A stretch of 64,000 nucleotides of DNA from VKMB-3413 sp041027365 (GCF_041027365.1 NZ_JBFTEH010000014.1:36094-100093); one strand, 5' to 3'. Shown: positions 18,239 through 29,228, numbered from the stretch's first letter. Program-made: numbers and translations. Notes: generated by a model from the letters alone, not told the origin.

Positions 18239-19368
18239 CCGATCACCACCATCACCACGCCGGCCAGTCGCACGGCCACGATCATGGGCGCGGTCACTCC
18301 CATGACCATCATGACCACCACGGCCACTCCCATTCGCACGGCTTCGGCGGCCACGCGCATGGCGCCAACGAGACGCGGATGGCGATCGCGGCGGGGCTGA
18401 CCGGCGTGTTCATGCTGGCCGAAGTGATCGGCGGCCTGTTCTCCGGCTCGCTGGCGCTTCTGGCCGATGCCGGGCACATGCTGACCGACTTCGCCGCCCT
18501 CGGCCTCGGCTGGTTCGCCTTCCGGCTGTCGCGGCGGCCGAGCGACGCGGAGCGGACCTATGGCTACGACCGCTTCGAAGTACTCGTCGCCTTCGTCAAC
18601 GGCCTCGTCCTGTTCCTGATCGCCGCCTTCATCGTCTACGAGGCGGTGGAGCGGCTGATGTCGCCGAGCAGGGTGCTCGGCGGGACCATGCTGGCGATCG
18701 CGATCGGCGGCCTCGTCGTGAATATTGCGGTGTTCTTCGTGCTGCACGGCGGCGACCGGGAGAACCTCAATGTCCGCGGCGCCGTCCTTCACGTTCTGGG
18801 CGATCTTCTCGGCTCCGTCGCAGCGATAGCCGCCGCCGTCGTCATCCTCTTCACCGGCTGGTTCCCGATCGACCCGATCCTGTCCGTGCTGGTCTCGGTG
18901 ATCATCCTCGTCTCCGCCTACAGGCTGGTGCGCGATGCCGGCCATGTGCTCCTCGAAGGCACGCCCGGCGACGTCGAAAGCGCAGACATCGCGCCGCATC
19001 TCGTCGGTGCGGTCGAGGGTCTGCGCGAAGTGCATCACGTCCACACCTGGGCGATCACGCCGCAGCGGCGCATGGCGACGCTGCACGCCTGCATCGAGGA
19101 GACGACGGACGGGACGATCGTGACTCGCGCGATCAAGAAGGAGCTGCAGGAGCGGTTCTCGATCGGGCATGCGACGGTCGAGATCGAATGGGAGGTCTGC
19201 GCCGACAACGGCCAAAGTTCCTGTCATGAGACCGGAGCCCCGCCGACAGACCTCGCTGCGCGCGTCGACGATCACGGCACGGTCCACACCGGCCCGCGCG
19301 GCGGCGATCATTCCCACACGCACTCGCACCGGACCGCCGGCGGGGGCTTCTCGCCCCTTACCGCCTGA
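18235..19368 (+). CDS. Cation diffusion facilitator (zinc-type) efflux transporter
   Basis: This 377-residue inner-membrane antiporter of the CDF/ZitB family has six helices with the paired H-x3-D metal sites (LLADAGHMLTDFAAL in helix 2 and AVLHVLGDLLGS in helix 5), and a C-terminal cytoplasmic domain with HHVHTW. The N-terminus starts MTDHHHHH and continues with nearly 20 His in 45 residues; the C-terminus has a second, shorter His cluster (DHSHTHSHR). Zn(2+) export is the usual role; Co, Cd or Ni are possible. Its ATG overlaps the toxin stop. It separates yejABE from the ATPase gene. Confidence 0.9.
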   Translation: MTDHHHHHAGQSHGHDHGRGHSHDHHDHHGHSHSHGFGGHAHGANETRMAIAAGLTGVFMLAEVIGGLFSGSLALLADAGHMLTDFAALGLGWFAFRLSRRPSDAERTYGYDRFEVLVAFVNGLVLFLIAAFIVYEAVERLMSPSRVLGGTMLAIAIGGLVVNIAVFFVLHGGDRENLNVRGAVLHVLGDLLGSVAAIAAAVVILFTGWFPIDPILSVLVSVIILVSAYRLVRDAGHVLLEGTPGDVESADIAPHLVGAVEGLREVHHVHTWAITPQRRMATLHACIEETTDGTIVTRAIKKELQERFSIGHATVEIEWEVCADNGQSSCHETGAPPTDLAARVDDHGTVHTGPRGGDHSHTHSHRTAGGGFSPLTA

Positions 19369-19403
19369 ACCGTTCGAGGCTTTCCACGCAAGGACCGCAG
19401 CGC

Positions 19404-21064
<1,661 letters not shown>

Positions 21065-21068
<4 letters not shown>

Positions 21069-21730
21069 GCACCGGCCACTACCGGGACCAGCTTTCCGAC
21101 CAGCCGATGGACTTCACCATCGACAACGAAGAGCTTCTTCACGACGGCTTTCGCAACCTGCGCGGCGTGACCGTCCGCCACGACGCGATGGACGACGGCG
21201 GCTCGATCGGGCCGCTCCACCGCGAGTTTCTCGACACCGGCCCCGTCGCGGTGATCGTGCCCTACGACCCGGAGCGCGACGCGATCGTCGTCATCCGCCA
21301 GTTCCGGGTCACGGCGGCGCTGAAGACGCCCAACGGAGCGATTCTGGAACTCCCCGCCGGCATGGTCGACCCGGGCGAATCGGTCCAAGACGCCGCGGCG
21401 CGTGAACTGACGGAGGAGACCGGCCTTTCCTGCAGGGCGATCGAGACCTGCTTCAAGATGATGCCGACGCCGGGACTGACCAGCGAGCAGGCGACGATCT
21501 TCCTCGCCATCGTCGACGCCTCCGGACTGGCGGAAGCCGCCGGCAAGCCGGACGAGCATGAGGATATCCGCCCGATCCTCGCCAAGGTGGACGATCTCGT
21601 CGCCGCCGTCGACGACGGTCGCATCGAGAACGGCTATCTCCTCGCCTGCACCCACTGGTTCGCGCGCAAGGGGCGCCCCATGGCGCAGGCGCTGGTCGGA
21701 TCGATCGACGACGCGGAAAGCGCGCAATGA
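21065..21730 (+). CDS. Nudix hydrolase, ADP-ribose pyrophosphatase type
   Basis: This 221-residue protein has a Nudix box G-x5-E-x7-REL-x-EE-x-G at about residues 97-119 (GMVDPGES ... RELTEETGL), preceded by VAVIVPYDPERDAIVVIRQFR as in NudF-type ADP-ribose pyrophosphatases. The N-terminal strand region fits the dimerisation domain of that group. It overlaps yejF upstream and the dehydrogenase downstream by four bases each. Substrate assignment to ADP-ribose or another NDP-sugar is by similarity only. Confidence 0.85.
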
Positions 21731-22668
21731 GCATCCTCCTCTCCGTCACAGGCTTCGACCCGCAGCGCTGGTACGAGGCGCTGAAGGCGGCCGATCCGAG
21801 CCACACCATCGTGCTTCAGCCCGGCCGCGCCGACGACCCGTCGATCGACTACGCCGTCGTCTGGAAACAGCCGCCCGGCATCCTTTCGGCGCTGCCGAAC
21901 CTCAAGGCGATCTTCTCACTCGGTGCCGGCGTCGATCACATCCTCGCCGACCGCTCGCTTCCGGACGTGCCGATCGCCCGCATCGTCGCCGACGACCTCA
22001 CTGCGCGGATGAGCGAATACGTCGTCTGGCGCGTGCTCGACCATTTCCGCCGCGGGCGCGCCTACCGCCAGCAGCAGGCGCAGAGGATCTGGCACGAGCG
22101 CATGCAGCCGGCGGCGCGCGAGGTGACGGTCGGCATCATGGGCTTCGGCGCCCTCGGCCAGGATGCCGCCGAAAAGCTGCGGACGCTCGGCTTCCAGGTC
22201 GCCGGCTGGAGCCGCAGCGGGCGAACCGCGCCGGGCGTCGCGACCTATTCCGGCTCGGACGGCCTTTCGCCCTTCCTCGCCGCAAGCGACATCCTCGTCG
22301 TGCTCCTGCCGCTGACGGCGGAGACGCGCGGCATCATCGACGCCGACCTCCTGTCGAAGCTGAAGCGCCAGACGCCGCTCGGCGGCCCGGTGCTGATCAA
22401 TGCCGGGCGCGGAGCCCTGCAGGACGAAGTGGCGATTCTCGACGCGCTCGACCGCGACATCCTGATGGAAGCTTCGCTCGACGTCTTCACGGTCGAGCCG
22501 CTGCCCGCCGCCTCCCCGCTGTGGGCGCATCCGAAGGTGTTCGTCACCCCGCACGCCGCCGCGGTTTCGGATCCCGAGCAGCTCGCCCCCCTCGTCATGC
22601 AGCAGATCGCCGCCCACCAGCGCGGCGAACCGCTCAAGCATCTCGTCGACCGCGCCAGCGGCTATTGA
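21727..22668 (+). CDS. ghrA: D-2-hydroxyacid dehydrogenase, glyoxylate/hydroxypyruvate reductase A type
   Basis: This 313-residue NAD(P)-dependent reductase has LKAIFSLGAGVDHI near residue 60, the Rossmann motif GIMGFGALGQDAAEKL at about 137-152, NAGRGALQDE (catalytic Arg region), LDVFTVEPLP (Glu) and the catalytic His in VTPHAAA near residue 278. This pattern matches GhrA-like enzymes that reduce glyoxylate or hydroxypyruvate. The start overlaps the upstream Nudix stop. The exact substrate is not certain. Confidence 0.87.
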   Translation: MSILLSVTGFDPQRWYEALKAADPSHTIVLQPGRADDPSIDYAVVWKQPPGILSALPNLKAIFSLGAGVDHILADRSLPDVPIARIVADDLTARMSEYVVWRVLDHFRRGRAYRQQQAQRIWHERMQPAAREVTVGIMGFGALGQDAAEKLRTLGFQVAGWSRSGRTAPGVATYSGSDGLSPFLAASDILVVLLPLTAETRGIIDADLLSKLKRQTPLGGPVLINAGRGALQDEVAILDALDRDILMEASLDVFTVEPLPAASPLWAHPKVFVTPHAAAVSDPEQLAPLVMQQIAAHQRGEPLKHLVDRASGY

Positions 22669-22725
22669 CCGCAGCGCCGCCCGCCGTTCCACTTCCGCCA
22701 TCCAACCCGAGCTTCGAAGGACCCA

Positions 22726-23118
22726 ATGGATTTCGCCCTGCCGACGACCAATGCCGGCTGGCTGCCGTTCGGCGCCGCCTGTCTGACCATCCTGTTCGGC
22801 CTCGCCGCGCTGTTCGCGCCCGGCACGACCATGCGGACCCTGGGAATCGCCCCGAGCGTCGGGCGCGCCGACGCCTATGCGGGCGGGCGCGCCAGCCTTG
22901 CCGGCTTCTGGCTCGGCGTCGGCATCGTCGCGGCGGCGCTCTACGATCAGCCTTTCGTCCAACTCGCGCTCGGCGCCGGCTGGCTGTTCACGGCCTTCGG
23001 ACGGTTCGTCTCGATGCTGTCCGACGGCCGCTCGGCCGTCGGCTTTCTCGCCTTCGTCGTCGAGCTCTGCCTTGCCGCGGCGGCGCTCGCACCCGCCTTC
23101 GGCTTCATCTCCTCCTGA
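22726..23118 (+). CDS. Small integral membrane protein, DUF4345-like
   Basis: This 130-residue protein has four hydrophobic segments (about 12-30, 58-73, 78-93 and 104-125). Short conserved-looking polar motifs lie between them (GGRASLAGFWLG, AFGRFVSMLSDG) and resemble the DUF4345 family. Function unknown. AAGGACCC lies upstream of the ATG, and the gene follows ghrA by 57 bases on the same strand. Confidence 0.75.
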   Translation: MDFALPTTNAGWLPFGAACLTILFGLAALFAPGTTMRTLGIAPSVGRADAYAGGRASLAGFWLGVGIVAAALYDQPFVQLALGAGWLFTAFGRFVSMLSDGRSAVGFLAFVVELCLAAAALAPAFGFISS

Positions 23119-23365
23119 GCTTCGATCGTCTTGGCGTTGCAGGCGACGGCCAAGCGGAACGCCGGGGAAAGGGCGCAAATTGCCCGCGCCAAGCGTGTTG
23201 TCGGCAAGAAAGCCCTATGCTAGACGGTCGCTGTCTCGGGAGGTGGCACGGCGACGCTGTCGCTGCCTTCTTACCTTTTACCTGTCGGTTTCAAGGAATT
23301 GGAGCGGTCTTGCTTCGGCAGCGCGACGGGGCCTTGAACGGAACGCGAAAGAGAAACGGTCGTCC

Positions 23366-23926
23366 GTGGCACAATCATCCTCTCCCGTCTCGGGAGTCGC
23401 AGACCGCTACGCTCAATCCCTGTTCGATCTCGCCCTGGACGAGGGGGCGGTGGAAATGGTGGAGTCCGAACTCTCGGCATTCCAGACCCTGATCGATGAG
23501 AACGGCGACTTCCGGCGCCTCGTCGAGAGCCCGGCCTTCACCTCCGACGATCAGCTTCGCGCGATCGACGCGATCGTGAAGGACGTGAAGCCGAGCGCCC
23601 TGACCGGCAACTTCCTGCGGGTCGTCGCCTCCAACCGGCGGCTGTTCGTCCTGCCCGGCATGATCCGGCGCTTCCACCAGATCGCGGCCGATCATCGCGG
23701 CGAGGTCGAGGCCGAGGTGGTGAGCGCCTACCCGCTGACCGACGAGCAGCGCCGGGAACTGGCCGAGACCCTCGGCTCCTACGCCGGCAAGACCGTCAAC
23801 ATGCGCGAGAGCGTCGATCAAGCGATCCTCGGCGGCCTGATCGTCAAGATCGGCTCGCGGCAGATCGACACCTCGCTGCGCACCAAATTGAATTCGCTCA
23901 AGCTCGCATTGAAAGAGGTCGGCTGA
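23366..23926 (+). CDS. atpH: F1F0 ATP synthase subunit delta
   Basis: This 186-residue stalk subunit links F1 to the membrane b subunits. The GTG start gives M-AQSSSPVSGVADRYAQSLF, matching the family's N-terminus; longer readings run into unrelated sequence. The C-terminal motif GGLIVKIGSRQIDTSLRTKL is the OSCP/delta signature. The stop overlaps the atpA start by one base (TGATG). F0 genes are not adjacent, as usual in alphaproteobacteria, where the F0 operon is elsewhere. Confidence 0.93.
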   Translation: MAQSSSPVSGVADRYAQSLFDLALDEGAVEMVESELSAFQTLIDENGDFRRLVESPAFTSDDQLRAIDAIVKDVKPSALTGNFLRVVASNRRLFVLPGMIRRFHQIAADHRGEVEAEVVSAYPLTDEQRRELAETLGSYAGKTVNMRESVDQAILGGLIVKIGSRQIDTSLRTKLNSLKLALKEVG

Positions 23927-25455
23927 TGGATATCCGCGCCGCGGAAATTTCCGCAATCCTCAAGAACCAGATCAAGAATTTCGGCAACGAGGCGGAAGTC
24001 TCGGAAGTCGGCCAGGTTCTGTCTGTCGGCGACGGCATCGCGCGCGTCTACGGCCTCGACAACTGCCAGGCCGGCGAGATGCTGGAGTTCCCCGGCGGCA
24101 TCCAGGGCATGGCGCTGAACCTCGAAGCCGACAATGTCGGCGTCGTGATCTTCGGCTCCGACCGCGACATCAAGGAAGGCGACACGGTCAAGCGCACCGG
24201 CGCGATCGTGGAAGTGCCGGTCGGCAAGGGCCTGCTCGGCCGCGTCGTCGACGGTCTCGGCAACCCGATCGACGGCAAGGGCCCGATCGATGGCGCCGAG
24301 ATGCGCCGCGTCGACGTCAAGGCGCCGGGCATCATCCCGCGCAAGTCCGTGCACGAGCCGATGTCGACGGGCCTGAAGGCCATCGACGCGCTGATCCCGA
24401 TCGGCCGCGGCCAGCGCGAGCTGGTCATCGGCGACCGCCAGACCGGCAAGACCGCGATCCTTCTCGACACCTTCCTCAACCAGAAGCCGGCGCACGACGA
24501 GAACCGCGAGAACGACAAGCTCTACTGCATCTACGTCGCCGTCGGTCAGAAGCGCTCCACCGTCGCGCAGTTCGTGCGCACGCTGGAGGAGCGCGGCGCG
24601 ATGGAATATTCCATCGTCATCGCCGCGACCGCCTCGGAGCCGGCGCCGATGCAGTACATCGCGCCCTTCACCGGCTGCGCGATGGGCGAGTATTTCCGCG
24701 ACAACGGCATGCATGCCGTGATCGCCTATGACGACCTGTCGAAGCAGGCCGTATCCTACCGCCAGATGTCGCTGCTGCTGCGCCGTCCGCCGGGCCGCGA
24801 GGCTTATCCGGGCGACGTCTTCTACCTGCACTCCCGCCTGCTGGAGCGCGCCGCGAAGATGAGCGACGCGCACGGCGCCGGCTCGCTCACCGCCCTGCCG
24901 GTCATCGAGACCCAGGCGGGCGACGTCTCGGCCTACATCCCGACCAACGTGATCTCGATCACCGACGGCCAGATCTTCCTGGAGACGACGCTGTTCTACC
25001 AGGGCGTCCGCCCGGCAGTGAACGTCGGTCTCTCGGTGTCTCGCGTCGGCTCCTCGGCCCAGGTCAAGGCGATGAAGCAGGTCGCCGGCTCGATCAAGGG
25101 CGAGCTCGCGCAGTATCGCGAAATGGCCGCCTTCGCCCAGTTCGGCTCCGATCTCGACGCATCGACCCAGCGCCTGCTCAACCGCGGCGCCCGGCTCACC
25201 GAGCTCCTCAAGCAGCCGCAGTTCTCGCCGCTGAAGACCGAGGAGCAGGTGGTGGTGATCTTCGCCGGCACGCAGGGCTATCTCGACAAGCTGCGGATCG
25301 ACCAGGTCGGCCCGTTCGAGGACGGACTGCTCACCGCGATGCGCACCGAGCACAAGGAAGTGCTCGACCAGATCGCCAGGGAGAAGGCGCTGTCGGACGA
25401 GCTCCGCGGCAAGCTGAAGTCCGCGATCGACAGCTTCGCCAAGAGCTTCGCCTGA
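23926..25455 (+). CDS. atpA: F1F0 ATP synthase subunit alpha
   Basis: This 509-residue subunit forms the non-catalytic part of the F1 hexamer. Walker A GDRQTGKT is at residues 169-176, with VGQKRSTVAQF, a conserved DDLSKQAVSYR and the alpha/beta signature near PAVNVGLSVSRVGSSAQ. Length is standard. Second gene of atpHAGDC. Confidence 0.98.
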   Translation: MDIRAAEISAILKNQIKNFGNEAEVSEVGQVLSVGDGIARVYGLDNCQAGEMLEFPGGIQGMALNLEADNVGVVIFGSDRDIKEGDTVKRTGAIVEVPVGKGLLGRVVDGLGNPIDGKGPIDGAEMRRVDVKAPGIIPRKSVHEPMSTGLKAIDALIPIGRGQRELVIGDRQTGKTAILLDTFLNQKPAHDENRENDKLYCIYVAVGQKRSTVAQFVRTLEERGAMEYSIVIAATASEPAPMQYIAPFTGCAMGEYFRDNGMHAVIAYDDLSKQAVSYRQMSLLLRRPPGREAYPGDVFYLHSRLLERAAKMSDAHGAGSLTALPVIETQAGDVSAYIPTNVISITDGQIFLETTLFYQGVRPAVNVGLSVSRVGSSAQVKAMKQVAGSIKGELAQYREMAAFAQFGSDLDASTQRLLNRGARLTELLKQPQFSPLKTEEQVVVIFAGTQGYLDKLRIDQVGPFEDGLLTAMRTEHKEVLDQIAREKALSDELRGKLKSAIDSFAKSFA

Positions 25456-25526
25456 GCCCCAACGACGCGCCCTGAGCTTCGCCTCGACCGAGGCGGAGCC
25501 GGGCCAGCCGGAGACTGCGCCAGACC

Positions 25527-26408
25527 ATGGCATCACTGAAGGACCTCAGGAACCGCATCGCGTCGGTCAAGTCCACGCAGAAGATCACCAAGGCCATGCA
25601 GATGGTCGCGGCGGCGAAGCTGCGTCGGGCCGAGGAAGCCGCTGCGGCCGCGCGGCCCTATGCCGACCGCATGGCCGCCGTGTTGTCCAACATCGCCGGC
25701 GCGATGGAGGGCGACGGCCCGCCGCTGATGGTCGGGACCGGTAGGGACGACACCCATCTCCTCGTCGTCTTCACCGCCGAGCGTGGTCTGGCCGGTGCGT
25801 TCAACGCCTCGATCGTCAAGCTCGCCCGCCAGCACCAGCGGCGCCTGGAGAGCGAAGGCAAGACGGTGAAGTTTCTCGCCGTCGGCAAGAAGGCGTGGGA
25901 CATGATGCGCCGCGACCTCGCGCAGAAGGTCGTGCACCGCACCGACTTCCGCGAGGTGAAGAGCGTCGGCTTCGACGAAGCCGATTCGCTCGGCGAGACG
26001 ATCATCGAGATGTTCGGCAAGGGCGAGTTCGACGTCTGCACCATCTTCTACTCGGCCTTCCAGAACGTGATCACCCAGGTCCCGACGGCCCAGCAAATCA
26101 TCCCGGCCGTGCTGCCGAAGGATGAGGCCGAAGCGAAGGAGACGGGGGCCGTCGCGTCCTACGAATACGAGCCGGAGCCGGCGGAGATTCTCGAAGCCCT
26201 GGTTCCGCGCAACATCAAGGTGCAGATCCTGCATGCCCTGCTCGAGAACGCCGCGTCCGAACAGGGCGCGCGGATGAGCGCGATGGACAATGCGACGCGC
26301 AATGCCGGCGACATGATCGACAAGCTGTCGGTCTCCTACAACCGGCAGCGCCAGGCGCAGATCACCACCGAGCTGATCGAAATCATTTCCGGCGCCGAGG
26401 CGCTCTGA
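25527..26408 (+). CDS. atpG: F1F0 ATP synthase subunit gamma
   Basis: This 293-residue rotor shaft has a conserved N-terminal helix (MASLKDLRNRIASVKSTQKI, then TKAMQMVAAAKLRRA) and C-terminal helix (SAMDNATRNAGDMIDKLS, YNRQRQAQITTELIEI) that form the coiled coil inside F1. It follows atpA after 71 bases that contain a small GC-rich hairpin. Confidence 0.97.
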   Translation: MASLKDLRNRIASVKSTQKITKAMQMVAAAKLRRAEEAAAAARPYADRMAAVLSNIAGAMEGDGPPLMVGTGRDDTHLLVVFTAERGLAGAFNASIVKLARQHQRRLESEGKTVKFLAVGKKAWDMMRRDLAQKVVHRTDFREVKSVGFDEADSLGETIIEMFGKGEFDVCTIFYSAFQNVITQVPTAQQIIPAVLPKDEAEAKETGAVASYEYEPEPAEILEALVPRNIKVQILHALLENAASEQGARMSAMDNATRNAGDMIDKLSVSYNRQRQAQITTELIEIISGAEAL

Positions 26409-26433
26409 CCGCAATCTGAGAGGAGGCCAATCC

Positions 26434-27888
26434 ATGGCTGACACCGACAATCAGGGCCGCACCGTCGGCCGCATCGCCCAGGTCATCGGCGCCGTCGTCG
26501 ACGTCGAGTTCGACGATCACCTGCCGGCCATCCTGAACGCCCTCGAATGCGACAACCACGGCAACCGCCTGGTGCTCGAGGTCGCCCAGCATCTCGGCGA
26601 GAACACCGTCCGCACCATCGCCATGGACCTCACCGAGGGCCTGGTGCGCGGCCAGGAAGTCGTCGACACCGGCGAGCCGATCCGCGTTCCCGTCGGCGAC
26701 GGCACGCTCGGCCGCATCATGAACGTCATCGGCGAGCCGATCGACGAGGTCGGGCCGATCCCGTCCGACGAGAAGCGCGCGATCCACCAGCCGGCCCCGC
26801 CCTATATCGAGCAGTCGCCGGAGAGCCAGATCCTCGTCACCGGCATCAAGGTCATCGACCTGCTCGCGCCCTATGCGCGCGGCGGCAAGATCGGCCTGTT
26901 CGGCGGCGCCGGCGTCGGCAAGACGGTGCTGATCCAGGAGCTGATCAACAACGTTGCGAAGGCGCATGGCGGCTACTCGGTGTTCGCCGGCGTCGGCGAG
27001 CGCACCCGCGAGGGCAACGATCTCTACCACGAGATGATCGAGTCCGGCGTGAACAAGGATCCGCACGAGCACGGCGGTTCGGCCGAGGGCTCCAAGGCGG
27101 CGCTGGTCTACGGCCAGATGAACGAGCCGCCGGGCGCCCGTGCCCGCGTCGCGCTGACCGGCCTCACCATCGCCGAGCACTTCCGCGACCAGGGCCAGGA
27201 CGTTCTGTTCTTCGTCGACAACATCTTCCGCTTCACCCAGGCGGGCTCGGAAGTGTCGGCGCTCCTCGGCCGCATCCCCTCGGCGGTGGGCTATCAGCCG
27301 ACGCTCGCCACCGACATGGGCGCGATGCAGGAGCGCATCACCACGACCACCAAGGGCTCGATCACCTCGGTGCAGGCGATCTACGTGCCCGCCGACGACC
27401 TGACCGACCCGGCGCCGGCGACGTCCTTCGCCCATCTGGACGCGACCACGGTTCTCAACCGCGCGATCTCCGAGAAGGGCATCTACCCGGCGGTCGATCC
27501 GCTGGACTCCACCTCGCGCATGCTCTCCCCGATGATCATCGGCGAGGAGCACTACAATGTCGCGCGGCAGGTCCAGCAGGTGCTGCAGAAGTACAAGTCG
27601 CTGCAGGACATCATCGCCATTCTCGGCATGGACGAGCTGTCGGAAGAGGACAAGCTGACGGTGGCGCGCGCCCGCAAGATCGAGCGCTTCCTGTCGCAGC
27701 CCTTCTCGGTCGCGGAGGTGTTCACCAACACGCCCGGCCAGCTGGTTCCGCTGGAAGACACGATCAAGTCCTTCAAGGGCCTGGTCAACGGCGAGTACGA
27801 CCACCTGCCGGAGGCCGCCTTCTACATGGTCGGCGCGATCGACCAGGCGGTCGAGAAGGCCCAGAAGCTGGCGCAGAACGCGGCGTAA
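26434..27888 (+). CDS. atpD: F1F0 ATP synthase subunit beta
   Basis: This 484-residue catalytic subunit has Walker A GGAGVGKT at residues 157-164, GERTREGNDLYHEM with the catalytic Glu, the Walker B stretch LFFVDNIFRF, and the signature PAVDPLDSTS. AGAGGAGG precedes the ATG. The gene lies 25 bases after atpG. Confidence 0.98.
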   Translation: MADTDNQGRTVGRIAQVIGAVVDVEFDDHLPAILNALECDNHGNRLVLEVAQHLGENTVRTIAMDLTEGLVRGQEVVDTGEPIRVPVGDGTLGRIMNVIGEPIDEVGPIPSDEKRAIHQPAPPYIEQSPESQILVTGIKVIDLLAPYARGGKIGLFGGAGVGKTVLIQELINNVAKAHGGYSVFAGVGERTREGNDLYHEMIESGVNKDPHEHGGSAEGSKAALVYGQMNEPPGARARVALTGLTIAEHFRDQGQDVLFFVDNIFRFTQAGSEVSALLGRIPSAVGYQPTLATDMGAMQERITTTTKGSITSVQAIYVPADDLTDPAPATSFAHLDATTVLNRAISEKGIYPAVDPLDSTSRMLSPMIIGEEHYNVARQVQQVLQKYKSLQDIIAILGMDELSEEDKLTVARARKIERFLSQPFSVAEVFTNTPGQLVPLEDTIKSFKGLVNGEYDHLPEAAFYMVGAIDQAVEKAQKLAQNAA

Positions 27889-27910
27889 GCCGGAGCGCCT
27901 CACGACACCG

Positions 27911-27931
27911 GCCGGGCGCGCGTCGCCCGGC
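27911..27931 (+). other. GC-rich hairpin between atpD and atpC
   Basis: GCCGGGCG (27911-27918) and CGCCCGGC (27924-27931) form a perfect eight-base stem over a five-base loop in the 90-base atpD-atpC gap. There is no T-run, so it is not an ordinary terminator. It could mark an mRNA-processing or stability element that lowers atpC output; that is inference. Confidence 0.4.
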
Positions 27932-27978
27932 TCCGATCGCAATGCCGCACGACCCGCGGCCAGACAGACAAGCGACCG

Positions 27979-28383
27979 ATGGCCGATAGCTTCCAGTTCG
28001 AACTCGTGTCCCCGGAGAAGCTCCTGTTCTCCGAGGCGGTGACGGCGGTCAACATCCCCGGCAGCGAGGGCTATTTCACCGTCATGGCGCGGCATGCGCC
28101 GATGATGACGACGGTGAAGCCAGGCGTCGTCGTGGTGACGCCGGAGAGCGGCGAGGAGCGGCAGATCTTCGTGCGCGGCGGCTTCGCCGACGTCAACGAG
28201 AACGGCCTGACGCTGCTTGCCGAACATGCGCAGCCGGTCGACGAGGTCGACCGCGCCGCGCTCGACCAGCAGATCAGGGACGCCGAGGAAGATGTCGCCG
28301 ACGCCGGAACGCCGGAGGCGCGCGCCAAGGCGCAGGCCGATCTCGACCAGCTGAAGGAGGCCCGCGCCGGTCTGCCCGGCTGA
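27979..28383 (+). CDS. atpC: F1F0 ATP synthase subunit epsilon
   Basis: This 134-residue subunit has the N-terminal beta-sandwich (FELVSPEKLLFSEAV, IPGSEGYFTVMARHAPMM) and a C-terminal helical hairpin shown by DEVDRAALDQQIRDAEED and an Ala/Lys-rich helix. It modulates F1 hydrolysis in the family. It is the last gene of the operon; a terminator follows. Confidence 0.96.
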   Translation: MADSFQFELVSPEKLLFSEAVTAVNIPGSEGYFTVMARHAPMMTTVKPGVVVVTPESGEERQIFVRGGFADVNENGLTLLAEHAQPVDEVDRAALDQQIRDAEEDVADAGTPEARAKAQADLDQLKEARAGLPG

Positions 28384-28417
28384 GGCGCCCCGCGGCTCAG
28401 CCGCCACCGACCCGATC

Positions 28418-28452
28418 GCGCGAAGGCCGGCCAATGTGCCGGCCTTTCGCGT
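28418..28452 (+). terminator. Terminator of the atpHAGDC operon
   Basis: GCGCGAAGGCCGGC (about 28418-28431) pairs with GCCGGCCTTTCGCG (28438-28451) with one bulge over a six-base loop. The downstream T content is low (GTTGTG), so termination may be weak. Its place 35 bases after atpC supports the call. Confidence 0.6.
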
Positions 28453-28547
28453 TGTGGGGGACATGCGCTTCGCCGGCACCGGAGAGGCAGCGGAACCTCG
28501 CCTGGTGGCGGCCGTTCGCCGGGAATACCCGTTCCCAAGGAGCCGCC

Positions 28548-29228
28548 ATGCCCGTTCGCCCCAAGGCCGTCGTCTTCGACATCATCGAAACCGTCTTCGC
28601 CCTGGAGCCGATGCGCCGGCGTCTCGCCGGTCTCGGCCTGCCGCCGAACGATCTCGAGACCTGGTTCGCCTTCGGCCTGCGCGATGCCTTCGCCATAGCC
28701 GCGACCGGAGCGCCTCCCCCCTTCCCGAAGATCCTTGCGGGCGCCCTCGACGCGCTTCTCGCCGTCCGCGGTCTGTCCGCAAGCGAATCCGAGCGGAACG
28801 CCGCCCTCGACGGGATGAAGCAACTGCCGCCGCAACCGCAGGCGGGCGAGGCCTTCGGCCTGCTGCAGCAGGCAGGACTGCCGATCTTTGCGTTGTCGAA
28901 CGGCACCGAGGCGGCGACGCGCGCGCTACTGGAGACGTCCGGGCTGATCGATCACGTCGAAGCGGTGCTCTCGGTCGAAGCCGTGCACACGTTCAAGCCG
29001 CATGCGGAGGTCTATCGCCACGCCGTGGAGCGGGCGGGCGTTGCGCCGCATGAGGCCATGCTGGTCGCGACCCATGCCTGGGACACGCAAGGCGCCAAGG
29101 CGGCGGGGCTGCAGGCGGCGTTCGTCGCCCGGGGCCAGGCCTATCCGCCCGAGATGCTCGCGCCCGACGTCACCGGCGAGGACCTCGTCGACGTCGCAAA
29201 GGCGATCCTGGCCCTGCCGCAGAGCTGA
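28548..29228 (+). CDS. HAD-superfamily hydrolase, haloacid dehalogenase type II-like
   Basis: This 226-residue protein has the HAD motif I VVFDIIET (nucleophile Asp near residue 10), motif II ALSNGT (Ser near 107), conserved Lys in HTFKPHAEVY, and motif III/IV region ATHAWDTQGAKAAGL. The last two patterns are those of L-2-haloacid dehalogenases. AAGGAG lies six bases upstream of ATG 28548, which decides this start over a longer frame. Substrate uncertain; many such proteins act on other phosphate or halide substrates. Confidence 0.85.
   Translation: MPVRPKAVVFDIIETVFALEPMRRRLAGLGLPPNDLETWFAFGLRDAFAIAATGAPPPFPKILAGALDALLAVRGLSASESERNAALDGMKQLPPQPQAGEAFGLLQQAGLPIFALSNGTEAATRALLETSGLIDHVEAVLSVEAVHTFKPHAEVYRHAVERAGVAPHEAMLVATHAWDTQGAKAAGLQAAFVARGQAYPPEMLAPDVTGEDLVDVAKAILALPQS

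Noticed and set aside
23119..23365. Promoter for atpH near the GTGTTG...TATGCT sequence at about 23190-23220
   Set aside because: Hexamer spacing is 12-15 bases, too short for a confident call.
26383..28479. Minus-strand open frame of about 700 codons antisense to atpD-atpC
   Set aside because: Covers universally conserved ATP synthase genes; low-complexity Arg/Asp/Leu composition.
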